From JASDSY01 sp041441465 (GTDB lineage Bacteria > Muiribacteriota > UBA9980), in the NCBI GenBank assembly GCA_041441465.1, contig JASDSY010000032.1, forward strand, positions 62,001-126,000: a stretch of DNA of 64,000 nt, in the 5' to 3' direction. The first letter of the stretch is position 1. Each line of letters starts with the position of its first letter. A model generated the notes under the pieces. It was not told the origin of the DNA, searched no databases, and saw only the letters and a program-made list of their open reading frames with translations. The position numbers and the translations under genes are program-made. Below are positions 8,250-16,797 of the stretch, piece by piece.

Positions 8250-8287
8250 AAAAAAGCGCTTCTGAAAAAAATCAGAAACGCTTTTTA
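8250..8287 (-). terminator. Terminator of the tadA-tRNA transcription unit
   Basis: AAAAAGCG(C)TTCTGA pairs with TCAGAA(A)CGCTTTTT. On the minus strand the hairpin ends in a T-run just after the last tRNA. It is nearly symmetrical and could act in both directions. Confidence 0.8.
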
Positions 8288-8300
8288 TTAACTGAGTTAA

Positions 8301-8374
8301 TGTGCCTGAGAGGAGTTGAACCTCCAACCTACAGATCCGTAGTCTGCCACTCTATCCAATTGAGCTACAGGCAC
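8301..8374 (-). tRNA. tRNA-Arg (anticodon ACG)
   Basis: A full cloverleaf reads on the minus strand. The acceptor arms are GTGCCTG and CAGGCAC, the anticodon stem GCAGA/TCTGT holds the loop CTACGGA, and the T arm is GAGG TTCAACT CCTC. Anticodon ACG is the form converted to ICG by TadA. The discriminator is A and no CCA is encoded. Confidence 0.92.
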
Positions 8375-8405
8375 ATTAAATATTTATTGTCTTTTTCAAT
8401 TTCAA

Positions 8406-8496
8406 CGGAGAGAGAGGGATTTGGACCCTCGATACAACTTTAAGGTCGTATACACGCTTAGCAGGCGTGCGCCTTCGACCACTCGGCCATCTCTCC
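8406..8496 (-). tRNA. tRNA-Ser (anticodon GCT)
   Basis: Acceptor arms GGAGAGA and TCTCTCC, anticodon loop CTGCTAA within the stem CACGC/GCGTG, and a long class II variable arm. The discriminator is G, as expected for serine. No CCA is encoded. Confidence 0.92.
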
Positions 8497-8529
8497 AATA
8501 AGGCGCCATAGAAACCTATAAAAATAAAA

Positions 8530-8612
8530 CGGAGGAGGAGGGATTCGAACTCTCATATCCGCAAAGGACGGCAGATTTCAAGTCTGCTGCCATACCATTA
8601 GGCGACTCCTCC
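8530..8612 (-). tRNA. tRNA-Ser (anticodon TGA)
   Basis: Acceptor arms GGAGGAG and CTCCTCC, anticodon stem GCAGA/TCTGC with loop CTTGAAA, and a variable arm CGTCCTTTGCGGA. Discriminator G and no CCA. It is the first tRNA after tadA on the minus strand. Confidence 0.92.
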
Positions 8613-8656
8613 AATCAAGTGACATCATTATACCATGATATTTTTTTTGTGTCAAG

Positions 8657-9136
8657 TTATTTTCTTTTTTTTTTGAAAAATTTTTTTAATAAGCTTACGC
8701 ATTCATTTTCTAAAATGCCGCCTATGATTTCGGCGCGATGATTTAATTTTTCGTTCGCCGCTATCTGGAGCGAGCCGCCGCAGCCGCCGCCTTTTTTATC
8801 ATAGGCGCCGAACACGACTTTTGAAATTCTTGACTGCACGATTAGGCCGGCGCACATTACGCAAGGTTCTTTTGTGACTATAAGTGTTGAGCCTGTTAAA
8901 TTCCAGACTCCGAGCCTTTCATTTGCTTCTCTGACAGCCGCCATTTCAGCATGCCAGATTGCAGAGTTAAACTTCTCGCGAGTATTGTATCCGCGCCCTA
9001 TGATTTCATTGTTGAAGACTATTAGCGCGCCGACCGGGACGTCATCGCTTTCTTCGCACTTTAAAGCTTCGCCGATCGCAAGATGCATATATTCTTCATA
9101 GCGAGCCGTGTCAATGCAATTTTCTTTTAAATCCAT
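8657..9136 (-). CDS. tadA: tRNA-specific adenosine deaminase
   Basis: A 159-residue cytidine/deoxycytidylate-deaminase-fold enzyme. The zinc site is HAE at 62-64 and PCVMC at 91-95. It deaminates A34 of tRNA-Arg(ACG) to inosine so that one tRNA reads CGU, CGC and CGA. The C-terminal AANEKLNHRAEIIGGILENEC fits TadA. The gene lies directly upstream of three tRNA genes on the same strand, including its substrate tRNA-Arg(ACG), and may share a transcript with them. Confidence 0.9.
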   Translation of the reverse strand: MDLKENCIDTARYEEYMHLAIGEALKCEESDDVPVGALIVFNNEIIGRGYNTREKFNSAIWHAEMAAVREANERLGVWNLTGSTLIVTKEPCVMCAGLIVQSRISKVVFGAYDKKGGGCGGSLQIAANEKLNHRAEIIGGILENECVSLLKKFFKKKRK

Positions 9137-9438
9137 TTATAATTCACAACTTTTAATCATTTGTTTTGATTTGTAATGCCGGTTACTACCTGATACCCAT
9201 CGGTAAGAATTACTTTCCGCGCGCTAAATGCAATTATTTAAATAAATAACGCCGCTATTAACTTGAAAAACTTTTATTAACATCATTTTTGATTATAAAC
9301 TAATTTTTTTGTTATTTCAATATAATTAACATTAAATTAAAATTTTTATTAATCAGCCTATGGTTTAAATATAAATTTCTTTAATGTGTGTTTTAAATAA
9401 GCCTTATTAAGAAAATAAAAAAATAATTTTCAACTTCC
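9137..9438. other. AT-rich spacer between tadA and lexA
   Basis: The spacer holds a GC-richer patch at about 9165-9230 that I cannot assign. The rest is AT-rich without a supportable gene. The promoter for tadA should lie here, but I see no clear boxes. Confidence 0.4.
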
Positions 9439-9489
9439 TTGACATTCGAAAAAAAATTCGATAAAATAGTTTTCGAAAGTTTTTTCGAA
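9439..9489 (+). promoter_or_regulatory. lexA promoter with two LexA-type operators
   Basis: TTGACA (9439-9444), a 17-base spacer, then TAAAAT (9462-9467). The spacer contains the palindrome CGAA-N6-TTCG (9447-9460). A second copy of CGAA-N6-TTCG (9474-9487) lies just downstream, centres 27 bases apart. This arrangement fits autoregulation by LexA. The motif differs from the E. coli CTG-N10-CAG box and from the Bacillus GAAC-N4-GTTC box. Confidence 0.85.
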
Positions 9490-9529
9490 TGTTATTTTTT
9501 TATTATTTAAGAAAAGTGAGGTAATTTTT

Positions 9530-10198
9530 ATGATAAAAACCGAACGCCAGCCGCTTTCAAAACGCCAGCAGGAAATAATGGATTTTATAATTTCCGAGCT
9601 TAAAAACAGCGGCCAATCGCCGAGCATTCAGGAAATCGCCGCGTTTATAGGGGCAAAATCCACATCGACAGTGCATTATCAGCTTTCAGAGCTTGAGAAA
9701 AAGGGTTATATCGTTAAAAATCAGGGCACTTCGCGTTCCATCAAACCCGTTGACTGGCAGTATCAGAATCCTTACAATGATTCCGGCGACGCGCTTGTCG
9801 AAGTTCCTGTGATAGGTGAAATTGCTGCGGGTAAGCCGATATTCGCTTATGAAGATTATCAGGAAACAGTTAAAATCGCGCGCAGCCTCATTACTAACGG
9901 AGAAGCTTTCATTTTGCGCGTAAAAGGCCAGAGCATGGTCGAAGATTTGATCGATGACGGCGATATGGTCGTTGTACGCAAGCAAAATTTCGCCCAGAAC
10001 GGCGATATAATAGTTGCGCTTGTCGAAAACGAGGCGGCCACGCTCAAGCGTTTTTATAAGGAACATAACCGAATACGCCTGCAGCCAGCCAACAGGAACA
10101 TGGAACCTATCTACGTTCCCGATGTGACTATACTCGGCCGTGTTATTTCAGTCATAAGGCCTATGGAGCGCAAGGCGCGCATGATGGAATTCAATTGA
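9530..10198 (+). CDS. lexA: SOS-response repressor LexA
   Basis: A 222-residue LexA. The N-terminal winged helix (residues 8-72) has the usual start LSKRQQEIMDFI and recognition segment KSTSTVHYQLSELEKKGY. The autocleavage site is Ala100-Gly101 in GEIAAGKP. The catalytic dyad is Ser135 (KGQSM) and Lys173 (ATLKRF). RecA-stimulated self-cleavage would derepress SOS genes. The start has a GTGAGG ribosome site, and the two palindromes at 9439-9489 indicate self-regulation. A strong terminator follows at 10253. Confidence 0.95.
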   Translation: MIKTERQPLSKRQQEIMDFIISELKNSGQSPSIQEIAAFIGAKSTSTVHYQLSELEKKGYIVKNQGTSRSIKPVDWQYQNPYNDSGDALVEVPVIGEIAAGKPIFAYEDYQETVKIARSLITNGEAFILRVKGQSMVEDLIDDGDMVVVRKQNFAQNGDIIVALVENEAATLKRFYKEHNRIRLQPANRNMEPIYVPDVTILGRVISVIRPMERKARMMEFN

Positions 10199-10252
10199 TT
10201 TGATCATTGTGAGAAAATATTACAATGATACATTCTTTTCCTTTCTTACTTT

Positions 10253-10287
10253 ACGGACTGCCGGAATCATCGGCAGTCCGTTTTTTT
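10253..10287 (+). terminator. Intrinsic terminator of lexA
   Basis: ACGGACTGCCG and CGGCAGTCCGT form a perfect 11-base stem with a 7-base loop, followed by a T-run. Confidence 0.95.
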
Positions 10288-10551
10288 ATTTAAAAAATCT
10301 TTCGGTTTTTAGATGCATACCATTGCCGTTGTATTAATATTAATAATATTTGAATTATTTATAAGAAATTTTAATTTGTCGATTGCTGAATTTCAATTGT
10401 TTAATTTAGGTTAAAATTTAGTAAATTAAAAATATAAAATTAAGTTTATGTTTTTAACTTTTTGTTTTTTATGTCGATAATTTTAAAAAAGCTTATAAAA
10501 AACTATTTGCCTCACAAATAGTATTTTTTACTTTTCTGTTTTTGCGAAAGG
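10288..10551. other. AT-rich spacer before first amidase gene
   Basis: Very AT-rich sequence between the lexA terminator and the amidase gene. It should carry the amidase promoter. I see no reliable boxes, repeats or ORF. Confidence 0.4.
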
Positions 10552-12384
10552 ATGTTTCTTTTGGGAGCGATTTTAAGTATTAATTTTTTGCTGCGTTTAA
10601 CCAAATGTTTTATGACGATGGTCATATTGAGCCAGCTGATTCTTATTAGCGGCATTAAAGACGTTCTGGCTGCGCCGTCATCGAACTCTGCTAAAGATGA
10701 AAAATCTTTATACGATATATTTAAACTTCATAAAAAACTTTCAGAAAATAATTATTCCTCTAAAATTCTGGCGTTGAAATCTAATGCCAAAGATGAATTG
10801 CACATGCAGGAAAGTAAAAATTTCGCGCAGATAAAGGAAAAAACTTCGATTCAGCAGCCAAATGCCGGGACATTCGAAGAGTATAAAATAGTTCTTGACC
10901 CGGGCCACGGCGGAAAATCTGAAAAGGCTTCTAAGACTGAAGGCGATCATTGGGACATTAAAGCCAGGAGATTTTTGACTAATTACAATTTCGGCGCCGT
11001 CGAGGCCGCCGAGTGTGAACATAAAATTGTTCTTGAAATATGCCGCCGCGCTTTCGAAATTCTCAATAACGCCAATAGCGATAAGGGCTGGCGTGAATTT
11101 TCCAGAATGCTTTCTGAATACGGCCGGCTCAGGCCGGAAGAATACAAGAGGGCGAAGTTTAACGTGGCGCTTAGCAGAAACGACGCTTACGACTCGCCGG
11201 CGCATGTCAATGAAGCTAATGTTAACAGGCATTTCAGACTTTTTGACTCGCCCGAAAGCTTTGACCACAAAAAGAAGCCGTCGGCGAATTTATATCCAGG
11301 CCGCATGAGTAAAATTAATTCATACCAGCCGGAGCTAGTTGTTTGCGTTCATGTTAATTCGTCGACCAACCGTTCCGTAAGAGGTCAGGCTTCGGTAATA
11401 ATACCGGAATACCGTGTATTTGAATTTGTTAAAAATTGTAAGGAAAAGCTGGGCCCGAAATCGTCAAGAGCTTATTTCTGGGTGCTTTCGTGCATGTATC
11501 CGGACAATATGATTCTCGGCCGCCTGAGCGAATTAACGAATGACGCCGATACGTATTTTACGGGAAAGCGCGTTAATAATAAGGAAAGCATAGGCAAGCG
11601 CTGGCAGATGGTAAAATGGCGTTATAATGAAGATGATGAATACAGCAATCTGCTGAATTATAAGAATTCCAACTCGTATTGGAAACGCGAGAGGTCGGTT
11701 TATGAATCGATGCGCCGCAACGGCGGTTATGAGGGCTACGGCGGCGATAATTTTTACGCTTCCGAGGAAATATTAAGATTTATAAGGCTGGGATTATGGA
11801 AAGAATACAGCGAGTCCATTGTTAAGGACCGCACCGCAGTAAGCGTAAAATACCCGGATGAATATTTAGGCGCGCACGGCAGGCCGTTTATTTCAGACTG
11901 GGCACTGCCGCAAATGGTGAATGCCGTTACGGCATATCTCGAACTTGGTTATATCGAAAACGCTGATGACAGAGCAATATTAGTCAACAAAAAAGAAAAC
12001 ATAGCAAAGTCTATCGCTGTCGCGATTTATTCGCTCACCTGCGGCTTAGAATTAAAAAATATTCCGTTGAACCGTGATGAACTCATTAATTCTGATGCGC
12101 GTTTAAAAAATTTAACGTCAAAAACGGAAACGTTAAAAACGTTTTCTGAAGCCGATTGTAAGAGCAGCGGTCAGGTGCTTGACAGCCGTTTTTTAAACTT
12201 ATTAAGCGAATTAAAAAATAAAGTTGAGTCTAAAAAAGACGGAAAATTGAAAAAAGAGCTGAGCGGAATTAAAGCGGCCGAGGCTGCCGATATAACATAT
12301 TCTCAAATGCCTCTTAAAACGCCAGACGGCAAGAAAATAGATTTTAAAAAATACGGCAAATATTTTATTGAAGTATTAAAATAA
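10552..12384 (+). CDS. Exported N-acetylmuramoyl-L-alanine amidase-like protein (paralogue A)
   Basis: A 610-residue protein with a hydrophobic signal region (ending near VLAAPS) and an Amidase_3-type domain. Zinc-site motifs are visible: DPGHGG near residue 117, the Glu of AECEH near 162, and VVCVHVNSS near 263. The closing Glu lies in LELGYIEN near 466. Such enzymes cut the amide between MurNAc and L-Ala in peptidoglycan. The domain is about twice the usual size, with insertions such as a conserved GGDNFYASEE block shared with the paralogue at 12846-14963. The AAAGGA site lies against the first ATG, so a TTG at 10561 is an alternative start. Confidence 0.8.
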   Translation: MFLLGAILSINFLLRLTKCFMTMVILSQLILISGIKDVLAAPSSNSAKDEKSLYDIFKLHKKLSENNYSSKILALKSNAKDELHMQESKNFAQIKEKTSIQQPNAGTFEEYKIVLDPGHGGKSEKASKTEGDHWDIKARRFLTNYNFGAVEAAECEHKIVLEICRRAFEILNNANSDKGWREFSRMLSEYGRLRPEEYKRAKFNVALSRNDAYDSPAHVNEANVNRHFRLFDSPESFDHKKKPSANLYPGRMSKINSYQPELVVCVHVNSSTNRSVRGQASVIIPEYRVFEFVKNCKEKLGPKSSRAYFWVLSCMYPDNMILGRLSELTNDADTYFTGKRVNNKESIGKRWQMVKWRYNEDDEYSNLLNYKNSNSYWKRERSVYESMRRNGGYEGYGGDNFYASEEILRFIRLGLWKEYSESIVKDRTAVSVKYPDEYLGAHGRPFISDWALPQMVNAVTAYLELGYIENADDRAILVNKKENIAKSIAVAIYSLTCGLELKNIPLNRDELINSDARLKNLTSKTETLKTFSEADCKSSGQVLDSRFLNLLSELKNKVESKKDGKLKKELSGIKAAEAADITYSQMPLKTPDGKKIDFKKYGKYFIEVLK

Positions 12385-12426
12385 AAAGATATAAAGTAAA
12401 AAAATATATAGAGATGGGGCGTTCAA

Positions 12427-12735
12427 ATGAAACAAAAAATTTTAGCGTTTATTCTTATAATGTTTTTCAGTTTTTTTAATATGGGCTGCGGAAGCAGCAC
12501 CACTGACGAAGTGTTAAAATCCGTCACGAATTCGAATGCGTTTACAAACATGACCGATGTCACGGTGCTTTTATATATTGACGGCAAACTGGAAACTCAA
12601 ATTTTTCCTGACACTTCATATTGGATGGACGTTCCTGAGGGACACCACACTTATGCCGCATTAGATAAAACATCAAGAGCTGAAATTAAAAACGGTAACT
12701 TCAGCCAGGGTGATAAAATAAACATAACAAGATAA
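12427..12735 (+). CDS. Small lipoprotein of unknown function
   Basis: A 102-residue protein with a lipoprotein signal peptide: hydrophobic residues 4-18, lipobox FNMGC, then a Ser-rich start of the mature chain. The mature part (about 80 residues) looks like a small beta-rich domain with VTVLLYIDGKLETQ and VPEGHHTYAALD. I do not recognise the family. It sits 42 bases after amidase A and ahead of amidase B, suggesting envelope work with them. Confidence 0.7.
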   Translation: MKQKILAFILIMFFSFFNMGCGSSTTDEVLKSVTNSNAFTNMTDVTVLLYIDGKLETQIFPDTSYWMDVPEGHHTYAALDKTSRAEIKNGNFSQGDKINITR

Positions 12736-12765
12736 ATAGGCTTAAATCCGAGCTGAAATTTTTTG

Positions 12766-12794
12766 TTTACATATCATGAAGGTTTTAGTATAAT
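12766..12794 (+). promoter_or_regulatory. Sigma-70 promoter of amidase B
   Basis: TTTACA, a 17-base spacer, then TATAAT, 52 bases upstream of the predicted GTG start. Confidence 0.7.
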
Positions 12795-12845
12795 AAGTGC
12801 ATCTAAAATTTTAATTCTTAATTTATTTTTGTTGTGAGGTATAAA

Positions 12846-14963
12846 GTGAACGTTCAATTCAAAAAAAGAAGATTTTTCTTCTTTCTTTTCTTTTTTCTAT
12901 TTCTCGCGTTATTTTTATGCAGCCCGTTTTTGCCTTTTTTTAAAGATAATTATGCAATAGGCGTTTCGGCTGATTCTAAAAATTATATTGATGTCCTGAA
13001 GCTCAAGCTTAAAACCAGTGAAGAAAAAAATCATAAAATCACTTCCGGTACTCCCGCAGTAAATGAAAAGCGGCAAGCCGAAGATGACGAAGATGATTCA
13101 GTTGACAAAAATGACGTTGAACCTTCAAAGACTGATTCGGAAAAGAATAAAATAATTGTCAAACAGGTGCCGGAAAATGCTAAAAATGTTAAACCTGAAC
13201 GCCAGATAGCGACAATCGAGGTTATTTTAAACTCATCGAATGAAAGAATAAATAAGCTTTGGCAAAGCGTAAAGGATGTAAAAAAAGCCCCGGTAACTGT
13301 TCCGGGTCAGGCGGCAAACGAAAAAAAACAGGACTCTTCAAAAAATAATAATGCTGTCAAGACCGAAGTACCAGTTAAAAGTGCGGAAGTTAAAGCGGCT
13401 GAAAATAACGGTTCGCAAAATAAGATTATCGATGTTAATGTAAGTTTAAATAAAGCGGCTGCGGACATAAAAAATGCAGTAAGGCAGCCGGCGCAAAATC
13501 CTGTTCAGGCTAACGGCAGCGCTAATAATAATAATAATAACGTTATGACTCAGCCTGTTAATTCTCCTGCTGAATTATTAAAGCCAGCAGTTAAAACTGA
13601 AAATAAGTTATCAGCCGGCGAGTCATTCAGCGTGGTTATAGATCCGGGCCATGGCGGAAAATATGAGCCTGCGAGAAATGAAAGCGGCGATCACTGGGAT
13701 CCTTTTTCAAAGACATTTCTTCTGCCTTATAATTTCGGCGCAAGCGCTAACGGCCTTTTTGAACATGAATGGACTCTTCAGACCGCGAAGAAGGTTAAAG
13801 AGCTTTTAGCGCTTACTCAGACAGAAGAAGGATTTAAAGTATTTGCCCAAATTTTGAAAAAATATGATCCGTCAAATCAGAAAGGGTTTAAGTGGGTGAA
13901 AATCAGCTGTGATTTGACCCGCGAGTACAGCCATGATAACGATCCTGACGCCGGTACGTCTAACATCAACAAAAAATACAGGCTTTTTGACAGCCCTGAA
14001 TCGTTTGCCGGCGGCAAACCTTCTGAGAAGCTTGCGCTCGGAAGAATTTCATATATAAACCAGAAATCGCCGGACCTTGTTGTTTGTATCCATAATAATT
14101 CTAGCCCGTCTAAAAACGCGCGTGGCTATTCAGCTGTAATTGCGCCGCATTTTAAGTTTTTTTCGAATGTCAACAGCGCGATCGCGATCGATCCGGCGCA
14201 GCTTGTAAAAAACGGCGGCGCTTCGATCAATATAAAAGATCATAATTCCTTTGGAAAAGTTCAGTCTATTGTCCTTGATACATTTAAAACTATAAATAAC
14301 ATAAATGTTAAGACGATGGTTTCTGATACAGCCACTTATTTTACGGGATTCCGCGCGTTCACCAACAAATTTATCGGCCTTCGCTATCTTATGGTGACAT
14401 GGCGTTATAACACTCATTCGGCGTTAAGCTCGTTTGTACTGTTTTTCATGAGGGAAAATTCGATTTATGAACAGTACAAAAGGGCCGGCGGTCCGGAGGG
14501 GCATGGCGGCGATAATTTTTATTCATCTGAAGAGCTGATAAGGTTCATACGATATTCGCTCTGGAATGAGTATAAACAAAATCCTTCTATGTTCTGTCAG
14601 AAAATAGGCGACAGGTATCCTGATTCCGTAAAACCAGATGAACTGCTTGGAAAACACGGCGATCCGTTTATATCGGATTGGGCTATCCCTTTGTATGTTA
14701 ACGCGATTACCGCATTTATCGAAGTCGGCTATATTTCAAACGCAAAGGACCGTAAATTATTAAAAGGGCGCCAGGAAATGGTTGCCGAAGGCATCGCTGT
14801 GGGAATTTATTCTTTATTTGCCGGATTCAAACCTTCCGTCGATCCGGCTATTGAAATGCCTAAAGGCGCGCCGATAGATTTCGAAAAATACGGCCGCGAT
14901 AAAAACTCGAACGGCTATTTTAATATATCGAGCGTACCGGTCGGCTTTAATGATAAATTTTAA
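12846..14963 (+). CDS. Exported N-acetylmuramoyl-L-alanine amidase-like protein (paralogue B)
   Basis: About 705 residues: a very Phe-rich membrane segment (residues 8-30), a long polar linker rich in Lys, Asn and Val (to about residue 260), then the same enlarged Amidase_3-like domain as paralogue A. Motifs are VVIDPGHGG, the Glu of FEHEW, VVCIHNNSS and FIEVGYISN. The GTG at 12846 is chosen because GTGAGGT lies 6 bases upstream; a GTG at 12834 overlaps that site. The long linker could let a membrane-anchored enzyme reach the cell wall. Shared insertions (GHGGDNFYSSEE, LFDSPESF) show recent common origin with paralogue A. Confidence 0.8.
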   Translation: MNVQFKKRRFFFFLFFFLFLALFLCSPFLPFFKDNYAIGVSADSKNYIDVLKLKLKTSEEKNHKITSGTPAVNEKRQAEDDEDDSVDKNDVEPSKTDSEKNKIIVKQVPENAKNVKPERQIATIEVILNSSNERINKLWQSVKDVKKAPVTVPGQAANEKKQDSSKNNNAVKTEVPVKSAEVKAAENNGSQNKIIDVNVSLNKAAADIKNAVRQPAQNPVQANGSANNNNNNVMTQPVNSPAELLKPAVKTENKLSAGESFSVVIDPGHGGKYEPARNESGDHWDPFSKTFLLPYNFGASANGLFEHEWTLQTAKKVKELLALTQTEEGFKVFAQILKKYDPSNQKGFKWVKISCDLTREYSHDNDPDAGTSNINKKYRLFDSPESFAGGKPSEKLALGRISYINQKSPDLVVCIHNNSSPSKNARGYSAVIAPHFKFFSNVNSAIAIDPAQLVKNGGASINIKDHNSFGKVQSIVLDTFKTINNINVKTMVSDTATYFTGFRAFTNKFIGLRYLMVTWRYNTHSALSSFVLFFMRENSIYEQYKRAGGPEGHGGDNFYSSEELIRFIRYSLWNEYKQNPSMFCQKIGDRYPDSVKPDELLGKHGDPFISDWAIPLYVNAITAFIEVGYISNAKDRKLLKGRQEMVAEGIAVGIYSLFAGFKPSVDPAIEMPKGAPIDFEKYGRDKNSNGYFNISSVPVGFNDKF

Positions 14964-15366
14964 ATTAGTTTTTGTGATATTGGCACTTTGGGAATATATA
15001 ACGATGTAATAAAAAAATGCATCGGCTGGCATCTGTTTTGAAGTAATTGCGTTTGTTAATAATTGCCAGTGAGTATTTCGGTTTTAAAATAAAATATTCA
15101 GAAAAATAAAAAAGCGTTCTCAAATAAAACAATATTTGTGAACGCTTTTTTGTTTGTTTTTACTGCCGGCTGATAATGCATTGATTGTTATAAGTTAGTT
15201 AGGTTTTTTACAAATTCTCACGGAATAAATCATATTTAAGAACACTTTTAAAAAGTGTCTGCATATCTTTATGCCGATTGAATTATGAATTATGCGCGGC
15301 ATTTTTACCGGAATTTTTATATGTTAATAAGAATTATATAATTTAAAATACTGCAAGTTTTATGTT
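14964..15366. other. Spacer with terminator between amidase B and alkaline phosphatase
   Basis: A convergent intergenic region. Apart from the terminator at 15107-15151, it is AT-rich with no supportable gene. Confidence 0.5.
15107..15151. terminator. Strong hairpin terminator
   Basis: AAAAAAGCGTTC-T-CAAATA pairs with TATTTG-T-GAACGCTTTTTT. T-runs on both strands suggest bidirectional use between the convergent amidase B and phosphatase genes. Confidence 0.85.
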
Positions 15367-16797
15367 CTATTTCAGGTTTAACGCGGTTTTCATTATCGTG
15401 AATAAATCCGTGTTATGAATTAATCCTTTCAGCATTTCGGAGCCAGGGCCGGTGCCGTATAAGTAAATTGGTTCTGCCGTATGAGTGGCCCCGGTCCAGC
15501 CAGCCCTGAAGTATGTTCTCAATACAAAAGCGAGCGAGTGCAGGTATTCGTAAGTATAATTGTAAGGGTCCATTTTCTTTATCGAATCGGTTGCAACGAT
15601 ATTGGCTTCCTCATCGGTTAATTCGATTGACATGTATTTTTTTACGATTGCTTTAACATTTTCAGGAGTCGGATTCTTTTTTATTTTTTTCAAAATCGAT
15701 TCGAACGAAGCTGTTACCTTTGAAACGGCTTCGAAATCCATGCCAATATATTCCTTATTTGTTTTACCATTGCCGATCATTGCGAAACCGCCGGTTTCGT
15801 GGTCAGATGTTACGATGATTAGCGTATCAGGATTGTTTTTGGCGAAATTAAGAGCTGCGCCGATTGCTTTGTCGAATGCCAGCACTTCGTGTATCATAGC
15901 TGCCGTGTCGTTTCTATGTGAAGCGTGGTCGATTCTGCCGCCTTCGATCATCGCGAAAAAGCCGTTTTTATTTTTGGATAAAACCTGGAGTGCTTTTTCT
16001 GTCATTTCGGCAAGAGACGGTTCTAAAGTTGCAGCTCTGTCGATTTCACTTGACATATTAGCCATATTGAATAATCCTAATATTTTTGAATTTGCAGGAG
16101 CGAGGTTCAATCCTTTGGAGGTTTCGACCACTGTATAGCCGTTGTTGCGTGCTTCGAGCATTAAATTGCGTCCGTCTTTGCGTTTGCCGTCGTCTTTTTT
16201 ATCGTTATCTTTTTCTTTATTCTTTTCATCGATGTCTTTTGCGGTTTTAGGCAGAAAAAACTGCTTTCTGCCGCCCATTAAAACGTCAATGCCAAGCGCG
16301 AGCTGCTGTTCGGCTATTTTTTCTTCGTCGTAACGGCTTGGGACATGCGCTGAAAAACCGCCCGGCGTAGCGTCAGTAATTCCTGACGTCGTTACCAGGC
16401 CGACAGACAATCCTTTTTCTTTTGCCATTTCGAGAATGGTTTTTACAGGCGTCTTTCCGTCCTCTGCTATGCTTAATGAACGGGCGTACATTTTTTGCCC
16501 CGTGGCTATCTGGCCGGCTGCTGCCGCTGATTCGGTAACTGTAGAATCGGCCGTATCGTTAATAAGGTATGCGGTATGGCCGTTATTCATAGCGTTTACC
16601 ATGTTGAGTTCCTGCTTTAATATTTTCTGGCTGTATAACTGAGCCGCCCTGAAATGACTTGGGCCGAATCCATCGCCGATCAATAAAATAACATTTTTCG
16701 CCCCGGCAAAATCTTTGCCGAATCCGCTGTCCGCAGGATAGATGATTAAGGTTGATAAAAATAACATTGCTAAAATAAAACTCGAGAATTTTTTCAT
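15367..16797 (-). CDS. Alkaline phosphatase, exported
   Basis: A 476-residue PhoA-fold phosphatase with a signal peptide (residues 1-22). Metal and catalytic motifs: LLIGDGFG near 39-45, the nucleophile Ser90 in VTESAAAAG (E. coli has TDSAAS), IEGGRIDHASH, TSDHETGGF, and a late ATHTAEP with the zinc-binding His. It hydrolyses phosphomonoesters outside the cytoplasmic membrane. A Lys/Asp-rich insertion (DEKNKEKDNDKKDDGKRKD) lies near residue 190. An AGGAGG site precedes the ATG. No Pho-box-like repeat is obvious upstream. Confidence 0.92.
   Translation of the reverse strand: MKKFSSFILAMLFLSTLIIYPADSGFGKDFAGAKNVILLIGDGFGPSHFRAAQLYSQKILKQELNMVNAMNNGHTAYLINDTADSTVTESAAAAGQIATGQKMYARSLSIAEDGKTPVKTILEMAKEKGLSVGLVTTSGITDATPGGFSAHVPSRYDEEKIAEQQLALGIDVLMGGRKQFFLPKTAKDIDEKNKEKDNDKKDDGKRKDGRNLMLEARNNGYTVVETSKGLNLAPANSKILGLFNMANMSSEIDRAATLEPSLAEMTEKALQVLSKNKNGFFAMIEGGRIDHASHRNDTAAMIHEVLAFDKAIGAALNFAKNNPDTLIIVTSDHETGGFAMIGNGKTNKEYIGMDFEAVSKVTASFESILKKIKKNPTPENVKAIVKKYMSIELTDEEANIVATDSIKKMDPYNYTYEYLHSLAFVLRTYFRAGWTGATHTAEPIYLYGTGPGSEMLKGLIHNTDLFTIMKTALNLK

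Noticed and set aside
9165..9260. GC-richer patch whose minus strand reads a 26-codon tail ARKVILTDGYQVVTG
   Set aside because: It has a stop just upstream and no start codon; it may be a gene remnant but there is too little sequence to support a call.
10741..11268. 175-codon leftward ORF
   Set aside because: Antisense to amidase A, whose catalytic motifs are in the other strand; composition is that of a shadow frame.
15602..16138. 178-codon rightward ORF
   Set aside because: It lies antisense inside the alkaline phosphatase gene, has no ribosome site and no recognisable motif.
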